A stretch of DNA of 64,000 nucleotides from Bacillota bacterium (lineage in GTDB: Bacteria > Bacillota > Clostridia > Acetivibrionales > DTU013). Of this stretch, positions 36,958-45,766 are shown piece by piece. The stretch's first letter is position 1. Each line of letters opens with the position of its first letter. Position numbers and translations under genes: made by a program. The DNA lies in contig JAEXNT010000040.1 of the NCBI GenBank assembly GCA_023439545.1, positions 1 to 64,000 on the forward strand, written 5' to 3'. The notes below the pieces were generated by a model. The model saw only the letters and a list, made by a program, of their open reading frames with translations. It was not told where the DNA came from and made no database searches.

Positions 36958-37167
36958 ATGCCGGACAAAACATTGACGTGCAAGGACTGCAACAATGAAT
37001 TCATCTTTTCGGAAGGCGAACAGGCTTTCTACAAGGAAAAGGGATTCGAAAACGAGCCGCAAAGGTGCCCTGAATGCAGAAAAGCAAAAAAGGCGCAGAG
37101 AAGGAGCGGCGGCGGCGGTTTCAGCAACCAGCCCCGCAACAATTACGGCGGCGGAAACAGATGGTAG
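36958..37167 (+). CDS. Small zinc-ribbon protein
   Basis: A 69-residue protein with two CxxC knuckles (CKDC and CPEC) and the conserved spacer FIFSEGEQAFYKEKGFENEP of the probable zinc-binding (zf-trcl type) family, followed by a Gly/Arg/Asn-rich tail (GGGGFSNQPRNNYGGGNRW) typical of nucleic-acid-binding proteins. The function is unknown; RNA or DNA binding is plausible. Translation may be controlled by the leader hairpin. Confidence 0.88.
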   Translation: MPDKTLTCKDCNNEFIFSEGEQAFYKEKGFENEPQRCPECRKAKKAQRRSGGGGFSNQPRNNYGGGNRW

Positions 37168-37172
37168 GAAGA

Positions 37173-37198
37173 GAGAGTCGAAAGACTCTCTTTTTTTT
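37173..37198 (+). terminator. Terminator of zinc-ribbon gene
   Basis: GAGAGTC (37173-37179), GAAA tetraloop, GACTCTC (37184-37190), then eight T residues. A strong intrinsic terminator 5 bases after the stop. Confidence 0.93.
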
Positions 37199-37274
37199 AC
37201 TCCCCGGTATTTTTACTCCCCGGTATTTTTACTCCCCGGTATCTTTACTTCCCGGTATCTTTACTTCCCGGTAT
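37195..37274. repeat. Five tandem 16-base repeats
   Basis: TTTTACTCCCCGGTAT at 37195, 37211 and 37227 (identical), then CTTTACTTCCCGGTAT at 37243 and 37259 (identical to each other). The array begins inside the terminator T-run. The 3+2 pattern suggests expansion from two founder units. No hairpin spacer structure is present. Confidence 0.93.
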
Positions 37275-37296
37275 CTTATCCACTAAATCATTTATT

Positions 37297-37326
37297 TTGC
37301 AACATGTACAATAAATGATATATAAT
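37297..37326 (+). promoter_or_regulatory. Promoter of acyl-CoA synthetase gene
   Basis: TTGCAA (37297-37302) and TATAAT (37321-37326) with an 18-base spacer, about 47 bases before the ATG; GGGGAGG precedes the start. Confidence 0.65.
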
Positions 37327-37372
37327 AAGATAGTCAGTTTCATAGTAATTCAATACCTTCGGGGAGGTTGTC

Positions 37373-39091
37373 ATGAAAAACATACCATTATACGAAGTCA
37401 GAAAAGTAAAAACAATCAAAGATGTGCTGGATTCCAGTGCTGAACTATACAGCGACAGGATAGCATTTCTTCAAAAGCGCAAGGGAAATGACAAGTACGA
37501 GCCCATAACATATGGACAATTCAAGACGGAAGTGGACGCATTAGGCACAGCATTGATCGATATGGGCCTAAAAGGCGGCAGGATAGCCATCATCAGTGAA
37601 AACCGCTATGACTGGGTAGTTTCGTATATGGCGGTAGTGAACGGCGCCGGTATCGTAGTCCCCCTGGATAAGGAACTCCCCGAAAACGAGATCGAAAATC
37701 TGCTGGTCAGATCCAATGCAGACGCAATAATCTTCTCAGGCAACTTGCGCGAGCACATAGAAAGCATCTCGAAAAGGATAAGCTTCGTCAAATATTTTAT
37801 TGATATGGACGCCGAGTCTGAAAGCGGGAATGGCTTTGTTCCGCTCAAGTCGTTGGTGGACAAGGGTCTGAAATTGGTTGATGCAGGCCGCACCGATTTC
37901 ATCAAAGCCGAGATCGACCCCGAAGCGATGAATATTTTGCTTTTTACTTCGGCTACGACCGACAAATCCAAGGCGGTTATGCTGTGCCACAGAAATATAG
38001 TCGAAAACCTGATGGCTATGAGTTCCATGACATACATAGACCCGTCTGACATATTCCTTTCTGTGCTGCCTCTTCACCATACATATGAAAATACCTGCGG
38101 TTTCCTCTGCCCGTTCTATAGGGGCGCTGCGGTCGCGTTCTGCGAAGGATTGCGGCATATTCAGAAAAACCTGCAGGAAGCGAAAGCGACCGTCATGCTT
38201 GCCGTTCCCCTCATCCACGAAGCTATCTACAAACGAATCTGGGATCAGGCCGCAAAGGACCCGAAGCTTTTGAAAAAGCTCAAATTCGGAATAAAACTCA
38301 GTAATACCTTGAAAAAGGTCGGCATCGATATGACAAAAAAGCTATTTGCCCCGATACACAACAATTTCGGAGGCCACCTCAGGCTTCTGATAAGCGGCGC
38401 GGCAGGTATCGACCCGGAAGTGTCCAAAGGCTTCAGGAGCCTTGGCATACTTTTCATACAGGGGTACGGCCTGACGGAATGCAGCCCTATAGTGGCTTTG
38501 AACCGCGACGTCGATTTGAAGGATGAAGCCGCGGGCCTGCCTCTCCCCAACCTCGAAGTCAAAGTGGACGCACCGAGCGCGGACGGAATCGGTGAGATAA
38601 TGGTCAAGGGTCCAAGCGTCATGCTCGGTTATTACGAGGATCCTGAAAATACCGCAAAGGTCTTGAAGAACAGCTGGTTCTACACCGGCGACCTCGGCTT
38701 CATAGACAGTGCCGGGTTTGTACATATCACAGGCAGAAAAAAGAATGTTATCGTTACAAAAAACGGGAAGAATATTTATCCTGAAGAAATCGAAACGCTG
38801 CTCGGCAAGAGCCCGTTCATTAAGGAATGCATAGTTTACGGCAAGGATGATCCGGTTTATGGCGACATAGTCGTTTCAGCTACGATAGTGCCCGAATCGG
38901 ATGCCATACAGGCTCAATTCGAAGGCCGCCAGCCTACTCACGAGGAAGTGTACGAGCTCATCCGCAGAGAGGTGAAGGAGGTAAACAAGAGCCTTGTCAT
39001 TTACAAATATGTCAAGGACTTTACACTGAGGGAACAGGAATTTGCCAAGACTACGACCAAGAAGATCAAGAGATACATGGAAAACAAGTAA
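37373..39091 (+). CDS. AMP-dependent acyl-CoA synthetase (long-chain fatty-acid type)
   Basis: A 572-residue adenylate-forming enzyme expected to activate a fatty or other carboxylic acid. It has the ATP-binding loop LLFTSATTDKSKAVML (the usual TSGTTGxPKG is altered), YGLTECSPIV, YTGDLGFIDSAGFVHITGRK and the C-terminal catalytic Lys region KTTTKKIKRY. There is no signal peptide or fused acyltransferase. Substrate chain length cannot be read. A single-gene unit with its own promoter. Confidence 0.9.
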   Translation: MKNIPLYEVRKVKTIKDVLDSSAELYSDRIAFLQKRKGNDKYEPITYGQFKTEVDALGTALIDMGLKGGRIAIISENRYDWVVSYMAVVNGAGIVVPLDKELPENEIENLLVRSNADAIIFSGNLREHIESISKRISFVKYFIDMDAESESGNGFVPLKSLVDKGLKLVDAGRTDFIKAEIDPEAMNILLFTSATTDKSKAVMLCHRNIVENLMAMSSMTYIDPSDIFLSVLPLHHTYENTCGFLCPFYRGAAVAFCEGLRHIQKNLQEAKATVMLAVPLIHEAIYKRIWDQAAKDPKLLKKLKFGIKLSNTLKKVGIDMTKKLFAPIHNNFGGHLRLLISGAAGIDPEVSKGFRSLGILFIQGYGLTECSPIVALNRDVDLKDEAAGLPLPNLEVKVDAPSADGIGEIMVKGPSVMLGYYEDPENTAKVLKNSWFYTGDLGFIDSAGFVHITGRKKNVIVTKNGKNIYPEEIETLLGKSPFIKECIVYGKDDPVYGDIVVSATIVPESDAIQAQFEGRQPTHEEVYELIRREVKEVNKSLVIYKYVKDFTLREQEFAKTTTKKIKRYMENK

Positions 39092-39110
39092 TACATCAAT
39101 GAGACACAGC

Positions 39111-39149
39111 TGAAACAGAGGGACGGTTCAGAACCGTCCCTGCGTTTCA
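39111..39149. repeat. Short palindrome, GGGACGGTTC family
   Basis: TGAAACAGAGGGACGGTTC pairs with GAACCGTCCCTGCGTTTCA around a single A (39111-39149, two mismatches). It lies between the convergent acyl-CoA synthetase and pseudouridine synthase genes and is the shortest member of the family here. Confidence 0.8.
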
Positions 39150-39150
39150 C

Positions 39151-39903
39151 TCAACCCCTGAGCATGTTCACCTCATCCGGTGACAACTCCCTGCACTCCC
39201 CCGGTTTCAGCGACTCGTCCAGTCTGAGACTGCCCATCCGGATACGTTTAAGGTAAATCACTTTTTTGCCCACTGCCTCAAACATCCTTTTGACCTGATG
39301 GAATTTGCCTTCATGAAGTACTACTTCGATTTCGGAACGGTTAATACGGTTAATCTCTCCATCCTGCCTCGAATTACCTGTGCTGATTATTTCAAGCTCC
39401 GCAGGCATGGTTTTATAGCCGTCGTCAAGTATGACGCCCTGCTTGAAGCTTTCGATGTCATCCTGTGTCACAATGCCGTCGATCAGGGCGTAGTATCGTT
39501 TATCTACATGTTTTACGGGTGAAAGCAGATTGTGTGCGAGCTGTCCGTCATTGGTCAGCAAAAGCATTCCTTCGGTATCTATGTCCAGGCGGCCCGCGGG
39601 GAACAGATCAAAACATGCCAGTTCCTGCGGCAAAAGCTCGACGGCCGTTTTCAGTTTGGTGTCGTACGTAGCGGAAATTACTCCTGCAGGCTTGTTCATC
39701 ATTACATAAACAAACTGCCTGTAGTTCAGCAATTTTCCCTCCACCTCTATCCTGCCGGCTTCCGGATCCACGTGCATGGAAGCATCGTTTACCACGGCGC
39801 CGTCAACCTTAACAAGACCGTCTCTGATCACCTTTCGGAGTTCGCTTCTGGTACCGAATCCGAAATTGGAAAGCAACTTATCCAGTCGCTGCGTTTTCCG
39901 CAT
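39151..39903 (-). CDS. RsuA/RluB-family rRNA pseudouridine synthase
   Basis: A 250-residue enzyme with an N-terminal S4 RNA-binding domain (RLDKLLSNFGFGTRSELRKV) and a catalytic domain whose active-site aspartate is in AGRLDIDTEGMLLLTNDG. The C-terminal LHEGKFHQVKRMFEAVGKKV is typical of the family. Whether the target is 16S or 23S rRNA is not clear. Next to another rRNA-modification gene on the same strand. Confidence 0.93.
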   Translation of the reverse strand: MRKTQRLDKLLSNFGFGTRSELRKVIRDGLVKVDGAVVNDASMHVDPEAGRIEVEGKLLNYRQFVYVMMNKPAGVISATYDTKLKTAVELLPQELACFDLFPAGRLDIDTEGMLLLTNDGQLAHNLLSPVKHVDKRYYALIDGIVTQDDIESFKQGVILDDGYKTMPAELEIISTGNSRQDGEINRINRSEIEVVLHEGKFHQVKRMFEAVGKKVIYLKRIRMGSLRLDESLKPGECRELSPDEVNMLRG

Positions 39904-39949
39904 ATTTTACCTCCGCATATCCAGGACTTTCACGACTATGCCGCAGTAT

Positions 39950-41518
39950 TCAGCTAAGCCTCCTCCAGCCCTTCGGGTACAGGTTTTTCAGCATATCGCC
40001 GGTCTGTTTCGCCCACCCCAGAGTGTATCCATCAACACATACTGCCGTGAGACCCTTCTCCCCCTCCAGCATCAATGTCTCGCCCTTCAGGTAACTGCCT
40101 GCTTCGCGCGATCCGGAATCCAGATTGGCAACACGTCTGAAAGCGGAGCAGCCTAGCGCCGTCACCATTGAATGGGAGGGTTCAAACCTCTTGTCTTCGA
40201 ACGTTCCCATGAACCATCCGAATTTTGCAACCTTCAAACCATCGAGAGACGGCGGCTGTTCCGGAAGTTGGTATAAATTGCGGCCCCTTATCAAATAGAC
40301 CCCTTCCGGTATATCGTTCATATTCTCTTTAACAAATTCCCTGAAGCTTTCCGGGAGATTACAGTAGGCAAGCACATCTTCGGCTTTTCCAAAGTCGGCT
40401 CGGCGATCTGCAAAGTCCTGATATTTATTTGTATTGCCGCGGCGGCCGGTATTGTTCGGACGGTCGGTATTGCCCGGATTGCCCGGGCAACTCGTATTGT
40501 CGGCTCGGTCAGTATTGCCCGTATTGTCCCGGCAGCCTTGATTTCCAGAATTATCCGGACAGCTTCGATTTTCCATGGTAACCTCCGCTTTGACGAGCTT
40601 CGCGACGAAGTGTCCCTCTCCCCTGACTCTGTGCGGCCACAGCCTTGCCGCATTGGTAAAATCCCCGGCGAAGGCCGGATACTCCGAGCCGTTCATCTCA
40701 ATAGCCCACTGCGGTCTTCCGCCTTCTATCCCCGCATTTTTCGATATCTCGGCCAATCTGTAATCAGGGTGTTCCTGTAAAAAGCCTGCAATCATCCTTT
40801 CGTCCTCTTCAGGCGAAAACGTGCAGGTCGAATAAACCAGTGTGCCACCCGGTTTCAGCAGCTTGTCGGCACTGCGCAGGATGGGTTCCTGCAGTTTGGT
40901 GCAACGCTCGCATTTGAAGCTCTCCCAGCTTCTGGCCGCCGCTTCGTCCTTTCTGAACATGCCCTCGCCTGAACAGGGCGCGTCGATCAATATGCGATCA
41001 AAATATCCCTCGAAGTTATTAAGGAGCTTTTCCGGTGATTCATTTAAAACAACAGCGTTTTTTACCCCGCATAATTCTATGTTTTTTACCAGCGCCTTCA
41101 CACGTTCGGAGTTTATGTCGTTTGAAAACAGCAGACCTTCTCCCTTCATCGCGGCGGCGATCTGCACGGTCTTGCCCCCGGGAGCCGCACACAGGTCGAG
41201 TATTCTCTCGCCGGGCTTAGCGCCGAGTATCTGTCCGGGCAGCATCGCGCTTGGTTCCTGTATATAGTAGAGCCCTGCATGGTAATACGGATGCCTTCCC
41301 GGAGCATCCTCCCCCGAAATGTAGAAGCCATCCTCGGTCCAAGGCACAGTCTCAAGCCCGAAAGGCGAGAGATTCCTGAAATCCTCAGTTCCGATCTTCA
41401 GCCTGTTCACACGCAGCCCATACTGCCTCTCCCCATTCAAAGCCTCTATAAATTCCCCGTATTCTCTTTCTCCTAACAGACTCAGCATTTTATCCTTAAA
41501 TGCCACCGGAAGCTTCAC
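39950..41518 (-). CDS. rsmF: RsmF-type RNA cytosine C5 methyltransferase with Asn-rich insert
   Basis: About 522 residues. GTG at 41518 is preceded by AGGAGG at good spacing; a TTG ten codons upstream would include that site. It has the SAM site LDLCAAPGGKTVQIAAAMKG, DAPCSGEGMFRKD and the catalytic cysteine in STCTFSPEEDE, then the C-terminal PUA-like part (AYCNLPESFREFV, LGWAKQTGDMLK). Between them is a ~50-residue low-complexity insert built from NTG/NTD repeats (DNTGNTDRADNT, GNPGNTDRPNNTG), a probable flexible linker from internal duplication. Confidence 0.9.
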   Translation of the reverse strand: MKLPVAFKDKMLSLLGEREYGEFIEALNGERQYGLRVNRLKIGTEDFRNLSPFGLETVPWTEDGFYISGEDAPGRHPYYHAGLYYIQEPSAMLPGQILGAKPGERILDLCAAPGGKTVQIAAAMKGEGLLFSNDINSERVKALVKNIELCGVKNAVVLNESPEKLLNNFEGYFDRILIDAPCSGEGMFRKDEAAARSWESFKCERCTKLQEPILRSADKLLKPGGTLVYSTCTFSPEEDERMIAGFLQEHPDYRLAEISKNAGIEGGRPQWAIEMNGSEYPAFAGDFTNAARLWPHRVRGEGHFVAKLVKAEVTMENRSCPDNSGNQGCRDNTGNTDRADNTSCPGNPGNTDRPNNTGRRGNTNKYQDFADRRADFGKAEDVLAYCNLPESFREFVKENMNDIPEGVYLIRGRNLYQLPEQPPSLDGLKVAKFGWFMGTFEDKRFEPSHSMVTALGCSAFRRVANLDSGSREAGSYLKGETLMLEGEKGLTAVCVDGYTLGWAKQTGDMLKNLYPKGWRRLS

Positions 41519-41783
41519 TCTTTTTTCCTCCTGTACATTCGGTGTCAATCAATAATTATACCACATAATATTTCATCCTACTCCATGTTAAAGTCACTCA
41601 GGGATATTGAGCAACAAAAGAATAGTCGGGCTTTAATATGTACAAATTATATGATAAGCTTATTCTTGGAAAAATAATACTACATAAGCCGGTTCTCAGG
41701 CAAAATCATGACAGCGGTCAAAACCGAATCTGCACTGTACTTTCCAACAAAAATCACATTCTTGATGAAAAGGAGCTGAATGG

Positions 41784-43427
41784 ATGGTTGAAGTAAAAAT
41801 TAATACTGGAAAAAGAAAGGGTAAAATCGATAAAAACATTTATGGACACTTTTCAGAACACCTGGGGCATTGTATATATGAAGGCATCTGGGTCGGCAGT
41901 GATTCAAAGATATCGAATACGGACGGTATAAGAAATGACGTTATCGAAGCGCTGCAAAAGCTTCAAATACCTGTACTCAGATGGCCGGGAGGATGTTTTG
42001 CAGACGAATACCACTGGGAGGACGGGATAGGACCGAAGGAAAACCGTCCGAGGATGATTAATACCCACTGGGGAGGCGTCGTTGAAGACAATAGCTTCGG
42101 CACACATGAATTCCTGCGCTTCTGCGAGCTGATCGGCGCCGAGCCTTATATCTGCGGGAATGTGGGCAGCGGAACCGTAAAGGAAATGCAGCAGTGGGTC
42201 GAGTACATAACCTTCGACGGAGTATCTCCCATGACAGAGCTCAGGAAGCAGAACGGACGCAGCGAGCCGTGGAAACTCAAATACTTCGGAGTCGGCAACG
42301 AGAACTGGGGCTGCGGAGGCAGTATGAGACCCGAATATTATGCCGACGAGTACAGGCGTTATGCCACTTATGTAAGAAACTTCGGAGGCAACACGATCTT
42401 CAAGATTGCCTGCGGCGCCGGCGATTTCTGCACACACTGGACCGACGTCATGATGCGTGAAGCTGCCAAGTTCATGAACGGACTCAGCCTTCACTACTAT
42501 ACGATCCCGACCGGCTCCTGGAGCGATAAGGGCTCAGCTACGGAGTTCGACGAGACAGGCTGGTTCAATACTCTTAAAAACACCTTGCGCATGGAAGAAC
42601 TCATCAACAAGCATTCTGAAGTTATGGACAGGTATGACCCCAATAAGAATGTAGCCATGATAGTCGATGAATGGGGCGCCTGGTACAACGTAGAACCCGG
42701 AACGAATCCCGGTTTCCTGTATCAGCAGAACACCGTAAGGGACGCGCTGGTAGCAGGCATCAACCTCAATATATTCAACTCCCACTGCGACAGGGTACGT
42801 ATGGCTAATATCGCTCAGATGGTCAACGTACTGCAGGCGATCATCCTGACCGATGGGGATAAAATGCTGCTGACGCCGACATATCACGTATTTGCTATGT
42901 ATAAGGTGCACATGGACAGTGAATTGCTCGAGACCGTTTACGAAGCGCCCGAATATGCGATGCCTGGGAAGTCGGCGATGGCAAATAACGCAGCCGCGGG
43001 TGCATCGACTGAGCGAGACGGATCGGAGAATGCCCCGGACGAAGGTATTCCGGCTCTCAGTGTTTCCTCCTCCATCGATTCTGCCGGAAGGGTGCATGTA
43101 ACTCTGTGTAATCTGAGGCCGGACAGCGGCATGGATGTAAGGCTTGAAGTTGGGGGATACGGTGACGGTGATGCCACGTTGCTCGCTAATAGCAGCAGCG
43201 GAGCAGACAGCGGCAATTCTGCCGGCAGCAATATTCCCGGCTGTAGTAACGCAAGCTTCCGGAAAGCCACCGGTTCGGTTCTGACCGGTAAAGCCATGAA
43301 TTCACATAATACCTTTGATGCACCGGATACCGTAAAACCGGCGCTATTGAAGGAAATGCCCGTTAAGGACGACAGACTCGTTCTCACGCTCGCACCTATG
43401 TCCGTAACGGTAATAACATTGGAATAG
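41784..43427 (+). CDS. GH51 alpha-L-arabinofuranosidase
   Basis: A 547-residue intracellular glycosidase that releases arabinose from hemicellulose oligosaccharides. The N-terminus IDKNIYGHFSEHLGHCIYEG is typical. The acid/base Glu is in GVGNENWGCGG and the nucleophile Glu in IVDEWGAWY. The C-terminal beta domain contains two inserts rich in Ala, Ser, Gly and Asn (NNAAAGASTERDGS, SSGADSGNSAGSN) not usual for the family. No signal peptide. AAGGAG lies 8 bases before the ATG. No transporter or regulator is adjacent. Confidence 0.94.
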   Translation: MVEVKINTGKRKGKIDKNIYGHFSEHLGHCIYEGIWVGSDSKISNTDGIRNDVIEALQKLQIPVLRWPGGCFADEYHWEDGIGPKENRPRMINTHWGGVVEDNSFGTHEFLRFCELIGAEPYICGNVGSGTVKEMQQWVEYITFDGVSPMTELRKQNGRSEPWKLKYFGVGNENWGCGGSMRPEYYADEYRRYATYVRNFGGNTIFKIACGAGDFCTHWTDVMMREAAKFMNGLSLHYYTIPTGSWSDKGSATEFDETGWFNTLKNTLRMEELINKHSEVMDRYDPNKNVAMIVDEWGAWYNVEPGTNPGFLYQQNTVRDALVAGINLNIFNSHCDRVRMANIAQMVNVLQAIILTDGDKMLLTPTYHVFAMYKVHMDSELLETVYEAPEYAMPGKSAMANNAAAGASTERDGSENAPDEGIPALSVSSSIDSAGRVHVTLCNLRPDSGMDVRLEVGGYGDGDATLLANSSSGADSGNSAGSNIPGCSNASFRKATGSVLTGKAMNSHNTFDAPDTVKPALLKEMPVKDDRLVLTLAPMSVTVITLE

Positions 43428-43501
43428 AGAGTTCAGATAAAGTGGTTCGGAAGATCATTTCTCGCCCAATTCGCGGAAAAAACAGGCTGAGTCAAGAGTA
43501 A

Positions 43502-43540
43502 AAATGCTTGCATACGGTAAGGTGTGCAAGCATTTGTTTT
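43502..43540 (+). terminator. Terminator after GH51 gene
   Basis: AAATGCTTGCA (43502-43512) pairs with TGCAAGCATTT (43525-43535), followed by GTTTT. It lies 75 bases after the GH51 stop. Confidence 0.8.
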
Positions 43541-43612
43541 CGATATACAGCATAAATTGCACTTTTGGGCATGGATGTTCGCAGCTTTTTTCATCAGGAA
43601 ATCTTCCAGCCT

Positions 43613-43675
43613 TTAATCCGGCTCGATCTCAGCCCTCGCCTTACAGCCCTTAATCCGGCTCGATCTCAGCCCTCG
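43613..43675. repeat. Direct duplication at the 3' end of the HAD gene
   Basis: A 26-base block beginning TTAATCCGGCTCGATC occurs at 43613-43638 and 43650-43675, period 37. The second copy contains the stop codon of the leftward HAD gene, so the first is a duplicated gene end. Confidence 0.85.
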
Positions 43676-44274
43676 TCTTCCAGCCTGCCGACCAAGTCTC
43701 GTATCTCCCCTATGCGGTCGTTCGAGAATACTATGCCTTTTATGCCCGCCTGTTTTGCTCCTTCGATATTCTGCGGCAAATCATCGAAAAACACCAGATT
43801 TTCAGGGCGTTCACCAGTTTTTTGTATGACCTCCCGGTAGATACCGGCCTCAGGCTTGTAATACCCCATTTCATAGGAAAGAAAATTGCATTCGCTGTGA
43901 TCGAAGAAGCCGGTAATTTTCCGTTCTATGGCCACCTTGTGGAATTCGGCCAGGTTACTCAGTATATAAATCTTCCTGCCCTTTTTCTTGAGTTCCAGCA
44001 TAAGCTCGAAACCCTCGGGGTTTATCATGAAATAGTCGACATGTATCTCGATCCATCTCTCATACGTAATGTCCGGCATCACGCTTTTTACATGTTTCTC
44101 GAAAAAATCAACCGAAGCGAGCCTTCCTGTTTGGACCTTATAGATCAATTCCTCTACAAACAGAGCTCTTATCGCCTCTACATCGTATTCCCCGAAGCCG
44201 GCCAGAAGCTGCACAACTGATTCGTGATCATATTTTACGAGTACTCCACCGATGTCGAAAATGTAACTGTACAT
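43666..44274 (-). CDS. HAD-superfamily phosphatase (YihX-like)
   Basis: 202 residues with the four HAD motifs: FDIGGVLVKYD (nucleophile Asp), YILSNLAEF, the lysine in GYYKPEAGIY and FFDDLPQNIEGAKQAG. It is a small-cap subclass IA hydrolase, possibly acting on a sugar phosphate. It starts 10 bases after the sugar-transferase stop and is the last gene of the polysaccharide transcript. Confidence 0.9.
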   Translation of the reverse strand: MYSYIFDIGGVLVKYDHESVVQLLAGFGEYDVEAIRALFVEELIYKVQTGRLASVDFFEKHVKSVMPDITYERWIEIHVDYFMINPEGFELMLELKKKGRKIYILSNLAEFHKVAIERKITGFFDHSECNFLSYEMGYYKPEAGIYREVIQKTGERPENLVFFDDLPQNIEGAKQAGIKGIVFSNDRIGEIRDLVGRLEDEG

Positions 44275-44283
44275 TATGCACTC

Positions 44284-45672
44284 CTACAAGGACGTAGCCT
44301 TGTTCCTGTGTCGCGCCAAGTCGCCGTTTGCCACTGCCTTATTCTGATAAACGGCCTTTTTACCCGTCAAGACCTTGAATGTCTGAAGTATCAATTTAAT
44401 ATCCAATAGCAGGTTGTAATCCTTAATGTACAACAGATCATACCTGATCTTGTCCTCAGGTGTGGTATCATATTTCCCATAGATCTGAGCGTAACCCGTA
44501 ATACCCGCCTTAACAAGATAACGTTGTGCATATTCAGGGATCTCCTTGCTGAATTGTTCAACGAAAAACGGCCGTTCCGGCCTTGGACCGACAAAGCTCA
44601 TGTCGCCCTTGAGAACATTAAAAAGCTGTGGAAGCTCATCTATTCTAAGATTTCTCAACAGCCTTCCGATCTTCGTAATACGTTGATCATCTCCATTCGA
44701 AAGCACCGGACCGGTTTCTGCCTCCGCACCGTCATACATCGTTCTAAACTTCAATACCTTGAACTTTTTGTTTCCGACAGTCATGCGTACCTGCTTGAAA
44801 ATAACCGGGCCTTTAGAAGTAAATTTGACCAGGCAGGCAGCCAGCAGCATCAGAGGAGAGGTTACAATTACACCAATAATTGAAACGAATATGTCAAATG
44901 TCCTTTTAAAGAATCGCTGCTCTATGGTAAGCCCCAATCTGTCAACCATAAATGCCGGCATATCCTCAAACTGCACCATTCTGGCATTTGACAGAGATAT
45001 CTCGAATAATCGCGGTACAATATAGACTACTTTTTTCTGAGCCAGACATTCAGTTATAATCCTCATTTTATCATCGTCTGAAACATTGTCGCTGATAAAG
45101 ACTTCATCTACGTCTTTCAGGCGTTTAAAAGCCTTTCCCATTTCATCCGACGGAATAATACACTTGATATGAAGCCTGGATTTCTTTAATGAATGCCCGA
45201 CTTTATCGAGGATTGAACCCAGTTCATTCCTCTCTCCGATAACCATAAGGCTTAAGTTGCTTACAAAACGTTTTCTTACGTATACGACAAACCCTTTCCA
45301 TATTAAAAGTAATATAAATTGCAAAACCGGAGCTATTACAAGAATCAATCTCGGAAATGAAAATCCTCTCAAATAGTAAGTAATAGTAACAGCTGTAATA
45401 GCAAGTAAAAATATTGATTTTAACAGCGCTACTGCCACTTCCTGAAAAGCTTTCCTGTAAAATTTCAGGAGACCAAAAATATCAAAATATATTAAAGCCA
45501 TTAGCGTTATGAAAGGCGCCGAAGCTACATAAGGTTCAAAGTTATAATACGGTAACGTCCAATTATAACGTAAAAGGAACGCTAATATGTAAGCAACATT
45601 TATCAATGCCAAATCAACAAGGATAATTGCTATTTTATAGAATTTTTCAGCTTTTTTTATAAACGCAAGCAT
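44284..45672 (-). CDS. Polyprenyl-phosphate sugar phosphotransferase (WcaJ/WbaP-like)
   Basis: Initiates glycan assembly by transferring a sugar-1-phosphate to undecaprenyl phosphate. About 463 residues: four N-terminal helices (ILVDLALINVAYILAFLLRY), a CoA-binding-like middle domain and the C-terminal catalytic domain KRTFDIFVSIIGVIVTSPLM, KFRTMYDG, LRNLRIDELPQLFNVLKGDM, GPRPERP. The start at 45672 (MLAFIKKAEKFYK) has GAAAGG before it; an in-frame ATG at 45729 has none. Confidence 0.92.
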   Translation of the reverse strand: MLAFIKKAEKFYKIAIILVDLALINVAYILAFLLRYNWTLPYYNFEPYVASAPFITLMALIYFDIFGLLKFYRKAFQEVAVALLKSIFLLAITAVTITYYLRGFSFPRLILVIAPVLQFILLLIWKGFVVYVRKRFVSNLSLMVIGERNELGSILDKVGHSLKKSRLHIKCIIPSDEMGKAFKRLKDVDEVFISDNVSDDDKMRIITECLAQKKVVYIVPRLFEISLSNARMVQFEDMPAFMVDRLGLTIEQRFFKRTFDIFVSIIGVIVTSPLMLLAACLVKFTSKGPVIFKQVRMTVGNKKFKVLKFRTMYDGAEAETGPVLSNGDDQRITKIGRLLRNLRIDELPQLFNVLKGDMSFVGPRPERPFFVEQFSKEIPEYAQRYLVKAGITGYAQIYGKYDTTPEDKIRYDLLYIKDYNLLLDIKLILQTFKVLTGKKAVYQNKAVANGDLARHRNKATSL

Positions 45673-45766
45673 GAAATACCTTTCGCCGTATAGCATTATC
45701 GATGCATAAACAAAATAATGGTTTACCAACTCTAATTATAGCAGATTAGTTTTTGTAAACCAATCA

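Noticed and set aside
37195..37274. CRISPR array
   Set aside because: Units are 16 bases and directly abutting, with no spacers and no cas genes.
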